Positions 45,338-57,112 are shown, counted from the stretch's first letter. The stretch is DNA of 64,000 nucleotides from Rattus norvegicus (GCF_036323735.1 NC_086019.1:236263102-236327101), one strand, 5' to 3'. Program-made: numbers and translations. The notes: generated from the sequence alone by a model not told the origin.

Positions 45338-46370
45338 ACCATTTATCACAAGCTGTCCTGGTTCCAAGGACACAGAATACATTCGAGTATGAGATGCCCA
45401 TACCTACAACGTCTGCATTTCCTCCTCAGATTCTTTATGTTGGAGCCACCATTTGAAACAAGATACAGAAAGTAAAGCAAATTGTCACTGTCACAACACT
45501 AACTTGGCTATATATGCCACAAGCTTATGAACAAATTCCCCTTGCTATTTGGTGAGTGTGTAACGTCTGTCTGAGCCCGGGAAGCCGACCTAGGGTTTTT
45601 TTTGTTTGTTTGTTTGTTTTGTTTGTTTTGTTTTGTTTTGTTTGTTTGTTTTTGACATTACAGAGCCTTTCAGAAACTTTTGATGACTTTCTTGGATACC
45701 TCACAAAAGCAGTAACAAAACAGGGGGTCTGTTGTTTAGGCAACATATATGTCAATCAAAAGACTGGCTTTTAAAATACTAATGTGGATGCACAGAGAAT
45801 TTTGGCTCCTAAACAACAGAGGCGCACAATTAATGATTACATCAGACAGAGTAGCGCAAAATGTTGAAATGCGGAAATGTGAAAATAACATCATTGCTGC
45901 AGCCTTTACATATGGCACTTACATGAGCTGAGCCAGTTTGCTTTCAATGCAGGAAGCCAGAGACTAGAGAGTCTTTGACTCTACAACTCCCAAACAGGCC
46001 AATGGTATTTTACCATGCCAACTTCTGCACATCCCTCACCAGGGTCCTAATGGGACTCAGGATAACCAATGTATATACACATTCGATAAGGATAGTGCCT
46101 TGCCTCTTGGCCCATGGCATTGGGAAATAACCACAGAGACCCTCCCTGGGGACCCAGCAGCACCTTAGGGGACATACCTAGTAAACCACAGAGCCTTTGA
46201 TCACTGTCAGCAGCAATTTCGGGGTGCACAGGATTGGACCTGCCAGCAACTAGGAATATGGTTCTTAGAACTGCAGTGGGCGTACAAGCCATGCCTATAG
46301 AAATCTGGGGTCTGTTCCCCAGCATGGTGAGATTAATTTTGGGGAAAAGTACTCTAAATTTAAAGAGAGT
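45338..46370. other. Intergenic with (TTTG/TTTTG)n run
   Basis: A low-complexity (GTTT)n/(GTTTT)n run occupies 45595-45652. The remainder shows no clear identity. Confidence 0.6.
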
Positions 46371-46819
46371 GTATTAGTCAGGGTTCTCTAGAGTCGCTGA
46401 ACTTATGGGTAGTCTCTAGATAGTAAGGGGATTTGTTGATGACCTACAGTCTGTAGTCCAACTCCCCAACAATGGTCAGCAGCAGTTGTGAATGGAAGTC
46501 CAAGGATCTAGCAGTGGCTCAGTCCCACAAGGCAGGCAGGCGAAGAAGAGATAGAATCTTCCTTCTTCCAATGCCCTTATGTAGGTCTCCAGCAGAAGGT
46601 GTGTCCCAGATGACCTTGAACTCAGAGATCTCCTTGCCTTAGTCTCCTGGGATTCATAGCCGCTATGCCTCAAGATCGCCATGCCAAGATCCAGTTAAGA
46701 AACTTGTATCTCCCAGCCTCAAGATCAGGATCACAGGTGAGCCTTCCAATTTGAGATTGTAGTTCATTCCAGATAAGGTCAGGTTGACAACCGGGAACAG
46801 TCACCTCAATTGAGGTTAT
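46371..46819. repeat. Dispersed rodent repeat, family uncertain
   Basis: Starts gtattagtcagggttctcta and includes gaatggaagtccaaggatct, ccagcagaaggtgtgtccca and gatgaccttgaactcagaga, a pattern familiar from a common rodent interspersed repeat. It is truncated at 46819 by the LTR that follows. Confidence 0.6.
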
Positions 46820-47327
46820 TGTTGGGGTCTGAGAATCGCCACTCAAACCATACATGCACCAATCTTAGAGAAGCAAGAGTAGTTTATTGAATGCACACCA
46901 TAATACTGGACGTCCAGAACCACAATAAGGAAAAACCTAATTGTGGCACCAGTCTGTTCTCAGGGCAGGCTTCTTATGGGAAAAACCAGGTTCAAAAATT
47001 CGAAGGCAAGTGGTGAAGTGGTACAGCATTTTTGGCGAACCAGACAAAGAATCACCAGTCAACCTTTAAGCTGATTGGTCCTGAGTGAGGTAAGGGGTGG
47101 GGCGTGGACATGTGGTGAACAGGGGATCTTCAGAACATTGAGATAACAGAGCATGAGCCATTCAATCATAACTTTTTGGCTTATTAGTACCACTCTTCAG
47201 AGTCAGCTATGGATGCTTACTTCTGGGAAGTGGAGTGTGAGAACCTGAACTTAATTTCACCTTATGAGCGAAATGGAGACTGAATACGGAATGGCCACAG
47301 TCATGTTAAAAGGAGCAGATATTAACA
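46820..47327 (-). mobile_element. 3' LTR of a gammaretrovirus-like ERV
   Basis: 508 bp with TG...CA ends and short inverted termini (TGTT...AACA). On the minus strand it has a CCAAT box (complement of ATTGG at 47074-47078) and an AATAAA signal (TTTATT at 46883-46888). It is immediately preceded in retroviral sense by a polypurine tract (complement of ctccccacctt, 47328-47338). This identifies the 3' LTR of a minus-strand provirus. No second LTR copy was found in the window, so the 5' LTR is lost, very diverged or outside. Confidence 0.85.
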
Positions 47328-47338
47328 CTCCCCACCTT

Positions 47339-47839
47339 GAGTTGTTCCAGTGAGTCAAATCATTGACTCTTAATTTTTCTCCGAGGCCAGAGGAACCAGT
47401 TAAACAAACTTCTACACCAGCCATTGTTGGCGCTTGTAATTCTGATCTCCCTTAATAAGTGCTGCTCCCTCGTGGGCAGAGCCTGCTGTGCCCATGCCTC
47501 CCAGGAGGGCCACTGGTATGGAGCTGCCCTGGTCATCTGGGATCAGTATAATAGTTCCATACGTTCCCAGCCTCCCTCTCTAGAATGGTAGTATACCGCC
47601 CGGGGCAATAGATGTACAAGTAAGCAAAAGTCAGCGTTTTAGCGGATAAAAAGAACTGCTACAGGGAGTCCTGAAGCATAAGCAAACCAAGTGCCTTTTG
47701 GAGGCACTAAAGTCCTGCAGCTAACGTCTGTGGGTGAATTGTTGCATTACAGTGTTGAAAGTACCAAGACTCTGATGTCTTACATGAACCTGCGTATAAG
47801 CAGAGACCTTGTCCCTCCCGGAGTCAAGGTGGGCTAGTG

Positions 47840-47893
<54 letters not shown>

Positions 47894-48830
47894 TACCCCA
47901 AGGGTATAGTTGGTTTTAGGGAGAAGGTTTAACACTTCGTTGGGACCATTGATGTCTAAGACCTTGTTATTGGTGGCCTGACATCTCTGGATGGGGAACA
48001 TCATTCCAGGGTCCTTACCTGATATATAAAGACAGACTCCCCGAGCCTTCCCTGCACCCCACACATCGTAATCAAGCTGAGTATAGCATTGGTATGCCCA
48101 CCAGCTAGAGTTTGGCTGGCAGTGTCAGTCCAACAGAGCTTGCAGTGCGGCGGGAATGGCAGAGGTAGGGGTGCCAGCACCCAGAGTGGGCTGTGGTGGC
48201 CAGTGAGGTAACCAAGCACGAGTCTGGCACATGAGGGCTGGCTGCCCTTTTCTGTGACAGTGAGTATCTTTTCTGGCACTCTTAGACCAAAGTGTTTATG
48301 TGGTATTTGTCCTTTGTCTAGGTGGGGACAGGACTCTCTTCGTTGTAATGACAATTCCCATAAGGGCTATAACTGCTTTCCCCAGGTGGCCCTATTCAAA
48401 ACACATCCTTTGTTTCCTGTATTATCTCCTAGTTATGTATCTTAATTTGAATGAGATTGATTTTTTTTCCCAGTTTTTCAGAGTGGCCCTCAACCCTCTG
48501 TAACTGAATATAATTATCCTTACCAGTTATCCAGAGAACTAATGTTTCATAGTCCCATAAAACACAAAAGTACATATCTTGTCCCCCACAATCAGGGTCG
48601 TCATTTGAGGGACAGGCATGTATCTGAAGGGTGGCCAAACTGTTTTTCATATTCTGGGTCCCACGTCCAAAAGACCTAGAGAACGAGGGAACATAGGCGT
48701 TTGCAATCTTTGAACGTCTATCCCATTTTGGCTCAAACAACTTACAGAAGTGAAAGGTGAGGGTAGGAGAACCATAGGCAGTGATGTTGGTAACTAGGCT
48801 TCCGTTTGTAGCTTTAATCAAAGTTCATAC
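47339..48830 (-). pseudogene. Decayed gammaretrovirus-like env
   Basis: On the minus strand between the polypurine tract and 48830 are several partial frames with env-like features. One frame (48821-48429) is cysteine-bearing and resembles a surface (SU) domain. Another (near 48046-47894) contains CLYISGKDPGMMFPIQ, resembling the end of gammaretroviral SU, followed by an NGPNEVL stretch. Further on (47580-47450) is a glycine-rich hydrophobic VALLGGMGTAG segment that looks like a TM fusion peptide. The frames are in different phases and interrupted by stops and a (GT)n tract (47840-47892), so the gene is inactive. No intact envelope protein is encoded. Family assignment rests on motif resemblance only. 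Confidence 0.7.
47840..47892 (+). repeat. (TG)n microsatellite inside env remnant
   Basis: About 26 TG units between the SU-like and TM-like parts of the env remnant. Confidence 0.95.
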
Positions 48831-49536
48831 GTGTTTTACTGGAGCATGTGCAACACAAAAAAGGATACTAGTCCCCAAGGCCTAGTCGAAATTTTAACAA
48901 GTGCTGTGGATGTTGTCTGATGACCTATTGCTGGTCCAGGTCCTGATGTTTCTAGGAGGCAAACTTCAGATGAGAGTGATGGATCCAGGGTCAGATTCCA
49001 TCTATTTTCACGGCCTTAGGGGTGGTCAGGATCATGAAGTAGGATCATTTTCAGAGTGTGCCCAGGGGAGTCCTTTTTGACCTAGCATTTCAGTCTGTAA
49101 ACTGGGACAATGGACATTGTATCTTTCTTCTGTAACTGCTTCCTGCTGACATTAGGACATTGTCCAAGGGACCCAGGGAGGCTGAAATGCTAGTCAAAGG
49201 CTGGACAATGGGGCATTTATCAGAAGCATCCGTTTAGCTGATCCAGATGAAAGACTGGGAGCAATCCCATCGGCTGGACTGGATAACATCAGCTTTCAGT
49301 CAGAGTTCAGCAGCTCCACAGGTGATCGCTGGATGGAGTCAGTCAGCCAGGTGAAAGTCTGCTGAGACAACTATAGACTAGGGACAGAACATAAAATTGT
49401 CTAGTAGTTGGGGAAGGTAAAACTTATGTGAACCTTAGTAAAAAGTAGCTAACAGGCATCTGTAAAACAAAAGGAATAGACTTGTGCCTTTGAGGGCCAG
49501 TAAAAGCTATAGCTTTGGGTTAAAAGGCATGGGATA

Positions 49537-49625
49537 GGGGCTGGGGATTTAGCTCAGTGGTAGAGCGCTTGCCTAGGAAGCGCAAGGCCCTGGGTTCGGT
49601 CCCCAGCTCCGAGAAAAAAAAAAAA
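49537..49625 (+). repeat. ID SINE with 15-bp target duplication
   Basis: Consensus-like ID (ggggatttagctcagtggta, cctgggttcggtccccagct) with an A tail. The duplication aaaaggcatgggata lies at 49522-49536 and 49626-49640. It inserted into the ERV-related segment, hence is younger than it. Confidence 0.97.
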
Positions 49626-49799
49626 AAAAGGCATGGGATATTCTCTTTATTTTCAGTCCAGAGGGCTAGATATACAGATGGAGAAATGTTTTTAGCGTGA
49701 TGAAAAGCACCTTTAAGTCTATATTCAGAAGACAATCATGGTAAGCAGCCAGCCCTTCATCAGTTTATCAAAATTCCACTGGCAAAATCTTGAGCTTTG

Positions 49800-49968
49800 G
49801 CCTGGAGAGATGGCTCAGTGGTTAAGAGCACTGACTACTCTTCCAGAGGCTCTGAGTTCAATTCCCAGCAACCACATGGTGCTCACAACCATTGGTAATT
49901 GGATCTGATGCCCTCTTCTGGTGTGTCTGAAGAAGGGACAGTGTACTCATAGACATAAATAGATCATT
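49800..49968 (+). repeat. B2 SINE with target duplication
   Basis: Nearly full B2: ggagagatggctcagtggtt through ggtgtgtctgaagaaggga to an A-rich end. Flanked by cttgagctttgg on both sides (49788-49799 and about 49974-49985). Confidence 0.95.
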
Positions 49969-51399
49969 AAAACCTTGAGCTTTGGACTCTTAATATGTAT
50001 ATTTTAAATTACCTCTTATATCTCTATAACTTGTATTTATTTGCCTTAAAATATCTTTCGAGAGCCTCCATTCTTAAACATCTTGTGAGATCCTCAGATC
50101 CTAAATAAACTTTTTCTATTTATTCCTTTGCCATGAGACAGAGGCAGCCCATTTTTGAGAGGAGTCGTTTAACAGGAAGCCTATGGGCAAGACAAACCTG
50201 TTTGCTCTTCTTAGTAAGAACACGAGAGCAGTTTTAACAAAGTAATGAACTGACTAATGAACTAGCACAGCGGTGGATTACCTTAAGGTAAGGAGCTAGT
50301 TAACTGTTGTTCTCTAGTTGTCAAGCTACAATTAGCTTAGTCATTAGTGTGAACAGAGAATTGGAGAAGAAAAATTAAATTGACAGAGACTAGTCCATAT
50401 TTTATTACCCAGATATCCCGGCCTCCTGTGTCTCCATGGCACTGAGGGCAGAGGCAGTCTTTGGCCATCAGAATGTGAAGAGGCTTTTCCTGTGGAGGAG
50501 GCACATGAGAGAGGCTGATGTCACTTTGTCTAAGGCAGCATGTGGCAATCAATTCTCTGATGTCCTCCGTCCACAGTTCAGGCAAGGATTTGGGTGTTTC
50601 TGCCCAGTGGTTATCAGACCACATTCCTGGTGGTGCCCTTTGTCCTTGTGCCTATATTTTCTTGGAGACCTTGGGGTCAGGAGGGGCATCACTGTTAGGA
50701 TTTGGGAGTTTCTGTCATGATAAGTTTAAGCATATTAAATGCCATATGCGGGAGGGAGAGGGCCCGAAGCCATGGCAGGTGATGTTAAGATTCTGCTCTG
50801 TGTGTTTACAGGTTGTTATTAATGTTCTTAAGGGATGGGTATGTTTAGGTGGGCAATTATATCTTATCAATTGGGTCAAAAAAAATTAAATAAATGCCAT
50901 ATGTAGCAGATCTCTGACTGGTTCGAGGGCTAGCATATCTGAGTTAAACAACCTTCATCTGTTCTTAGCTGTTTCAAACTTCCTGTCAGACATAAAGACT
51001 AAATAAAGCTTTAATCTTATAATAACTGCATCAATACTTAGCACGACATTAATTATGTCTGAACATATTAAAGGATTTGATCATCTTCAAGGTTCCTGAC
51101 TATCAACGTTTGTTAGGCTCGAACCTTAAAAATCACAGTTTTGAATTGAAGCTCTTCCGGTATCAAAATAAAAATTTTAAACCCATAAACGTACTCCATA
51201 AAGAGACTAGGAACTTCTCCGACCTCTGTCTGGTATACCGTCACAGAGCAGAACAGTTTCTCCGTATGATTTAGTTGAAGCTGAAACCACTGTCAGGGCA
51301 GGAAAGGGTACCTTTATTTGCTATGATATAATAGCACATGTAAATGACCCTAAAATCCCACCAAGAAACTCCTACAGTATTAAGTCTGGAGGACCCGTC

Positions 51400-51880
51400 T
51401 ATTGGCCAGAGTGGGGCGGTACATTGAAGTCTCCCACTATGAGTGTGTACAAGTTAATGAGTATGTGTATGCCTGTGTTTCTCCTCTTTTGCTTTTTGTC
51501 TTTTGTTTTTGTTTTTCTGGTCTGAGAATATTTATTTGTAATGTTTTCTTGTGTGTGATTAACGCCTTCAGTTTGGACTCCTAGTGATTCTTCTGTAGGG
51601 CTGGATTTGTAGATAGATAGATATTGCTTAAATTTGGTTTTATTATGGAATGTCTCATTTTCTTCATCTCTTGTGATTGAAAGTTGGGTCTAGTAGTCTG
51701 GGCTAATATCTGTGGTCTCTTAGAGTCTGTAGAATATCTGTCCAGCCCTCTCCACCTTTTAGAGTCTCCACAATACATATGTCTGTCAATACATATGATT
51801 TGGTCTTTTTCCCTCATATATTAAATTCTTTCTTTGTTCTGTACATTTAGTGTTTTAATTATTATGTACCTAGGGGACAT
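51400..51880 (-). repeat. Lx/L1 ORF2 fragment
   Basis: The + strand reads as the complement of L1 ORF2 near its C-terminal half: ttttattatggaatgtctca, tctaatgt-like tagtctgggctaatatctgt, ttctttctttgttctgtaca, ttttaattattatgtaccta. Confidence 0.65.
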
Positions 51881-52190
51881 AGTGTCACACCTGTCACACC
51901 TGGGCGTACACCTGGGCAGTGGTCCATTAGTTCCTAACTTTTGTTCTCAGTCTTTGTTCCTGAGACTCAGGCTGGTCTTCCTGGATTTCTCCCCAGTAAA
52001 TTTGGGGCAGTGTTCGGCCTTTTGTTCCTGAAGCCTTAAGCCAGGTTTTCCCACTATGCTTCCTGGAATTTTCCACCCGATGAACTTGGGGTATATATTC
52101 GGTGAATAAAGCGACAGAATTGGCATTCTTATGATATGAATGACCCGAATATGTGTGCTTTTTAATCCTGCAGGCTTACGCCCAGCTCTC
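51881..52190 (+). mobile_element. Possible solo LTR
   Basis: Inserted in the L1 fragment; begins tgtcacacct, has gtatatattc (TATA-like, 52091) and AATAAA at 52105-52110 in the right order for an LTR. No partner LTR or internal region; family not recognised. Confidence 0.4.
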
Positions 52191-52194
52191 GGTA

Positions 52195-52342
52195 AGGCAT
52201 CGACAGCTCTGTATGAGTTCCTGTCCCCACTGCTTTTCATAAAGAACTGTTATATGGAACTGTGAGCAAAATAAACCCCTTCCTCCCCATGTTGCTTTTG
52301 GTCATGGTGCTTCATCACAGCCGTGGTAACCCTAAGACACAT
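52195..52342 (+). repeat. RMER1-type 3' end fragment
   Basis: tatgagttcctgtccccact, aaataaaccccttcctcccc and ccgtggtaaccctaagacac match the end of the 37618-38032 subfamily. Confidence 0.65.
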
Positions 52343-52990
52343 CCTCTTTCAGGACTTTTATCATATTCATAAAGGCTACACTGAGGTCTCTGTCTTGTGC
52401 TTCAGCTGTGCTGCAATAAAGAATCAGGGTGCTGTGGTAGGGTCTAGGGGCTCTGGGGGAGACATATTACATCTTGTTCTTGCTGTTGTTGATTGTGTTT
52501 TTAGACAGGTGTCTAGGTATTTGAGTTTGGGAAGACTAGTTCTGGTACTGATGTCTGGTCTTGTTTGGGTGGGTGTTTCTGTTCCTTGTTTTCTGTTGCC
52601 CTCTCCGGTTCATAGGAGAGTGTGGTGACTGTGTGTTGTCGGGAATTCTTCTGCCACCTTAATGGGTTTGGCCACTGGGCATTCTGGGTAAACTGTGTTC
52701 CTGCTTGACTGGCTTACTTGTTTCCCTGTCAGGTTCTCGGAGAAAGTTGGGGGCAGGGATAATAGGAATGAGGAGGAAGTTCAGAGGATCTGAAGGATCT
52801 GCTGTAGCTGGGGACCGAGGGGGGCACAGCGGGTAGTCTGCTACAGAGATGGGAGTGAGACTGGGTGATTGGATTTGGAGGAGAGTAGAGAGCAGTGCAG
52901 ACCCAGTTACGTTACCTGCTTCCCTTGCCTGGAGTGGCCTGTGGGTTCCCAGGGAATGTGTTTATAATCCATAAAAGACCAGTTGTCGCC
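52343..52990 (-). repeat. L1 5' UTR/ORF1 N-terminal fragment
   Basis: The complement reads like the 5' UTR and start of rodent L1 ORF1 (e.g. complement of ctgtgctgcaataaagaatc and of atgaatatgataaaagtcct). It is separated from the ORF2 fragment at 51400 by deletion and the two insertions. Confidence 0.6.
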
Positions 52991-53039
52991 TAGGTTCTGG
53001 TCCATCTTGAAGAGCCTTGTCAAGAGACTCCAACTTCAT

Positions 53040-53795
53040 GCATGAAATGATGCCACCTACAGAGAAGCACCGAAAGGGTTATATGGTGGCTAATGGCTGG
53101 AATTGTGATCTTAGGGGTATTTGTTGCTACATCAACCACTATGGCTGTGGCCTTGGACCAGGAGTTGAACTCAGCTTCTTTCATCTAAGAATTTTAAAAG
53201 AATTTTACTGAACTCTGGAAAATGCAAATTAATTCACGTCAATCAGGAGGTTCTCGGTGAAACCCAGCTACTGACGGACTCTGTTGTTTGGCTGGGGGTG
53301 GAGGAGAGCTAGGTTTTATGTTGGTCATGGCATCTAAGACACCATTTTAATGTAGCCCAACATTGTGTGCCCCAAGTTCCATATGAGTCAGAGCACGAAT
53401 GGTTGGGGTTAAAAAATCATCTGTTGGGCTTGGATCCTTTTCGGAATGCATTGTTGGACACACTAACGCTACAGTCCCAGGCCTTGGCTATGGCAGCAAC
53501 TGAGCCTCCTCTGTTGGAAACTGAGCAACTGTGGGAAAGATTAGCTGAAGGAAAGGCATCCATCAGCCTCTCTAAATCTTTTAAAACTCCCACATTTAAC
53601 TTGGTTGACTTAAAGACTCTGATAATTGCTTTTGTGATTTCCTTCTGTGCAGTATGTCAGACAGGCCCGAAATGGCTAACTACACAGAAAGGACTGGGTC
53701 CCAAATCAGTCACATTCACTTTGTTACAGACACAAAAAGGGAACAACTTGCCAACAGCCTTGTCCGAGAAAGAAATCACATGCTGCATCTAAGAC
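53040..53795 (+). pseudogene. Decayed betaretrovirus-like env TM remnant
   Basis: The + strand contains, in one frame near 53098-53160, the hydrophobic GIVILGVFVATSTTMAVAL, typical of a TM N-terminal fusion peptide. Another open frame (53367-53792) contains ESEHEWLGLKNHLLG, a leucine/heptad-like stretch and a membrane-spanning LKTLIIAFVISFCAVC followed by a short tail. The two are not in the same uninterrupted frame. It lies directly upstream of an LTR in the right order for env-3'LTR. Assignment is by motif and context; not functional. Confidence 0.6.
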
Positions 53796-54453
53796 TGTGC
53801 TGGCCTTTGGCCCATTAGGGGCAGAAAGAAATGATCTGTACAACAGATTTTTGAGTCTCACAGATTTGGAAATGTGTTTCCTTAAAACATGTGGGCTTGT
53901 TATGTTCCCGTTTTTGTCTAATCATACTTCCTGACCTTTGTTCACTCTGGTGATGTAGTTTTAAAAAAAAAAAACAATATTCTATATCCTTGCAAACACC
54001 ATTTGATGACTATATGGTATCTTTGCATGCAATTGCCTCTGATAAAAATTCAACGAGGAAACTATAGATCAATGGTTCTTGACCATTGGATGTCAAAGGA
54101 CACATTCACAGGGATCGCCTAAGACCACGGGAAAACACAGAGATTCACAATATGATTCATAACAGTATCAAATTACAATTATGAAGTGGCAACACAAACA
54201 CTTTTATGGTGGTGGGTTACTACAACGTGAGGAACTGCATTAAAGGGTTGCAGCATTAGGAAGCTTGAGAACCGCTGCTCTAAACCCTTAGAGCTTTGCA
54301 TATGTTCTTTGGGCCCCTTGCTTTCTGAGCTAAAAATTGATGGTGTAGACTACAAGTGTTCACGGACCGAGTTCCACTGTCCCTGGCACCACTTTCCACA
54401 GGGGCAGCCTTGACTCCTGGCTCCTTATCTTAGTCTGCCCAGCCCAGCTTCCA
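53796..54453 (+). mobile_element. 3' LTR, ERVK (IAP-like), interrupted by URR1-like element
   Basis: Begins TGTGCTGGCC right after the env remnant and ends about CTTCCA. It aligns with the solo LTR at 44455-45034 on both sides of the 208-bp insertion. More diverged than that copy. Confidence 0.65.
54070..54277. mobile_element. URR1-like non-autonomous hAT-Charlie element
   Basis: Terminal inverted repeats caatggttcttgacc and gcttgagaaccgctg (Charlie-type CAGNGGTTCTCAA ends) enclose 208 bp, including gaagtggcaacacaaacact and aaagggttgcagcattagg. Flanking octamers ctatagat and ctctaaac are a weak 8-bp target-site match. The URR1 name is from memory. Confidence 0.75.
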
Positions 54454-56915
54454 TGCTGGCTACGAATGGTTTCAATCCAAGAAGAAAATGATCTGACGGT
54501 GTGAGCTTTGACTGCAGATGGGTATTCAATACTTCTTTAACCTACTTATAGACATCTCCATCTTTTTCTAAGTCATATTAGTCTAAGATAATTTTTAATT
54601 AGAATTTACTCACTAACATAAGGTAGAATGAAAAATGGCAGAATGTGAGGCAGGAACATCTCACCAGGATTTTAACAGCCCTCCTTTCTTACGTGTTCTT
54701 TTTCCCTACTCTTCAATCTCCAGAACTAATCATCTAGATTTTTACTGCTTCTTTTTCCTTACCGCTGTTCCTACAGGCCTGACTAAAGAGGGAGCATTTG
54801 AGTGAGCGTAGTCACAGGCAAGCCTATGGAATAAATCAAACCCTTTCTCACTGACTTAGAGACTTGTTCCATCTCTGCTGGCTTTGTCCTCTTCCTCTCC
54901 CTGACTCCTTACCCTAAACAAATGTGTGCCTTTAACCTTCTCCCTTTAGGGACACTTAAACCAAGCTCTGGTCAATACTTTAAAAAACAAGAAGCAAGAA
55001 AACTGAAGGGAATTTCTAACTGGACAGTCTGGGGATTTCCATTTGATATTTGAAATTCCCTTTAGCTCTGTGTTAAGACACTTCACAGGGAGCTCTGACC
55101 AGGGGGTTTCTACTATTGCAGCTGGAAGGAAGAAATCAAATTTAAAAGATTAAAGTGGTCCTTATCCAAGGCCACCATAGACAATTAAGAGTGAGAATAC
55201 CCCTGGCTTTTTACCCTATGTTCTTTTGAGTAAAATGATGCTTTTTTTTTTGTCACTGAAAAAATAAGGTTTCCTTCCATAAGCATAAGACTTTTTCCTC
55301 TTGAATCAGAAAATAATTATATGTGTGCGTATATATATATATATATGTATGTATATGTATTTGTATATGTATGTATGTATGTATCCTTGTCCTGAGATAG
55401 TATTTTTGGAAGAATATTGTTTCATTAAATACTGGTTACTTTACAGAGGGTTTGAGATGCAAAGCTACCATCTTCAGATGCTTACAAGCCCCATTTTCTT
55501 CCTCCCTTCTTTCCCGTTTCATTGAACACCACTCCCAAGTAATACATTTTAGAAAATACTGAGATAGAGGTGAGCAGGAATGAACACCAATTTCCAGCAG
55601 GCAGGATGTCTTCTTCTGAGATCAAGAATCTTCTTATTTGTCTTCTGCTGTGGAGAACATTAACCAACGGTTAACGTGAACACATTTAGCCAATTTGCCT
55701 CTTCTGTGAGGTATTTGACTTAGCCAGGTTATTCTTTTAGTAAATGAAAGATATTTTGGCAAAAGGGGAGCAGGTAAATAGATCTTGGTTTCCCACTGGG
55801 AAAGTAATAAGCGAATCTATTCGTGTGTTGTATAGTAAGCCTTAGAATTCAGTAATTCAAGTCCTCCAACCTTTTCTTTTTTTATTCTCTACATAATTTT
55901 GTCAGCTTTTCCAGAAACTTTTCACTTGGATATAAATTTTAAAATTGGATCGCCAACTTTTGCAAAAACTGGATTGCCACAACTTTTATTTGGTTAGAAG
56001 GATTCTATTGTTAAATTTTAAGGGAATTGACAAAATTAAACATCTTGAGTCTTCCACCAACTTGGTACATCTTCAGCGAGTCTTCCATGAACTTGGTCCG
56101 TCCTCCGAGTCTTCTGTGAATGTGGTTCGTCTTCCCATACATTTGGAATTTTAAAGCTTTCTATTATTTTTGTCATTCTAATGTATAATTCTGTGTTTTT
56201 GCATATTTGATGCTTCGATTTCCTTTTTACCCATTTTTTTAGATTCTCACTTGCTTTCTTTTCTACTCCCACAGTTCCTACATAATTTTACAGCTTAGTC
56301 TTTATAATGGAAATTTGACTGTTAGGATTAATGCTTATGGTCCGTCTGTTTCCACAGTAATTTAAATTCCCAGAGAGCACAGTTACTTGCTTTCTTCACA
56401 GATATAGCCCCAGCTCTTGAGACAGTATCTGACACACAGCCTCTCAACAAATATGAAATACAGCTCATGAATACAGCTCAGCAAGGAAAGCCAAAGGCAG
56501 TTTAAGTGAGGATTTACCAAGATGAACTACAATTAATGCCACAACAATGTTTGACATAGTTCCTATTTTGTGTTCTCAGTTTCCAACCACAGTGTTCAAT
56601 GCCAGGAATTCCTTCTCTCTTGCTGCTCAGTCAAACTTTTATTATATCCCCAGCCAGACTTTTATTCCCACCATGGCACCATAATGATTCTCATCAAGAT
56701 CACAATGCCTTTCCTTGCACGAGGTCCACTGAGTAGCTTTCAGCCTTACCATGTTTGCCCTCAAGTAGCATTTGGTAAGTTGACCATGATGCCTTCTTCC
56801 CCTGGGGACCAGGAATAGTTTCCTGGTTGTGTTCATACTTTAATGACATATTTTCGAGTCTCTTTCAGTGACTTTTCTTTCACTTTTAGATCCCAAATGA
56901 TAGAGTTTTTTGGGT
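54454..56915. other. Intergenic, nothing recognised beyond simple repeats
   Basis: AT-rich sequence with a TA/TG/GTAT tract at 55329-55384. No gene or classified repeat recognised. Confidence 0.55.
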
Positions 56916-56919
56916 CTTT

Positions 56920-56920
56920 T

Positions 56921-56973
<53 letters not shown>

Positions 56974-57112
56974 AGGCCACAGTTTATATGTAGAAGTTAG
57001 AGGACAATTTTGGAGGTGGTTTCTTTCTCTCCCTCTAACATAGGTTCTGGTGACAGAACTCAAGTTGTCAGCTTAACGCCAAACATGTTTACTCACTGAG
57101 GTATCTCAGTTG
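56920..57112 (-). repeat. (GT)n plus B3-type SINE
   Basis: A (TG)n tract (56922-56970) leads into gaagttagaggacaattttg, ggttctggtgacagaactca and tttactcactgaggtatctc, a diverged B2/B3 SINE in reverse orientation. Confidence 0.7.

Larger units (their letters stand above)
48831..51390 (-). mobile_element. Probable upstream ERV sequence, extent uncertain
   Basis: Continues from env in the upstream direction of the minus-strand ERV. I see no pol motifs, so it may be non-coding or heavily deleted retroviral DNA. It has an ID insertion (49537-49625), a B2 insertion (49800-49968) and a nested inverted repeat (49079-49195). A 95-codon minus-strand frame at 50624-50337 is unrecognised. The boundary to the L1 fragment near 51400 is approximate. 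Confidence 0.4.

Noticed and set aside
50337..50624. 95-codon minus-strand frame as an ERV accessory gene
   Set aside because: No recognisable motif and no evidence of retroviral splice or start context; left as unassigned sequence in the ERV-related region.
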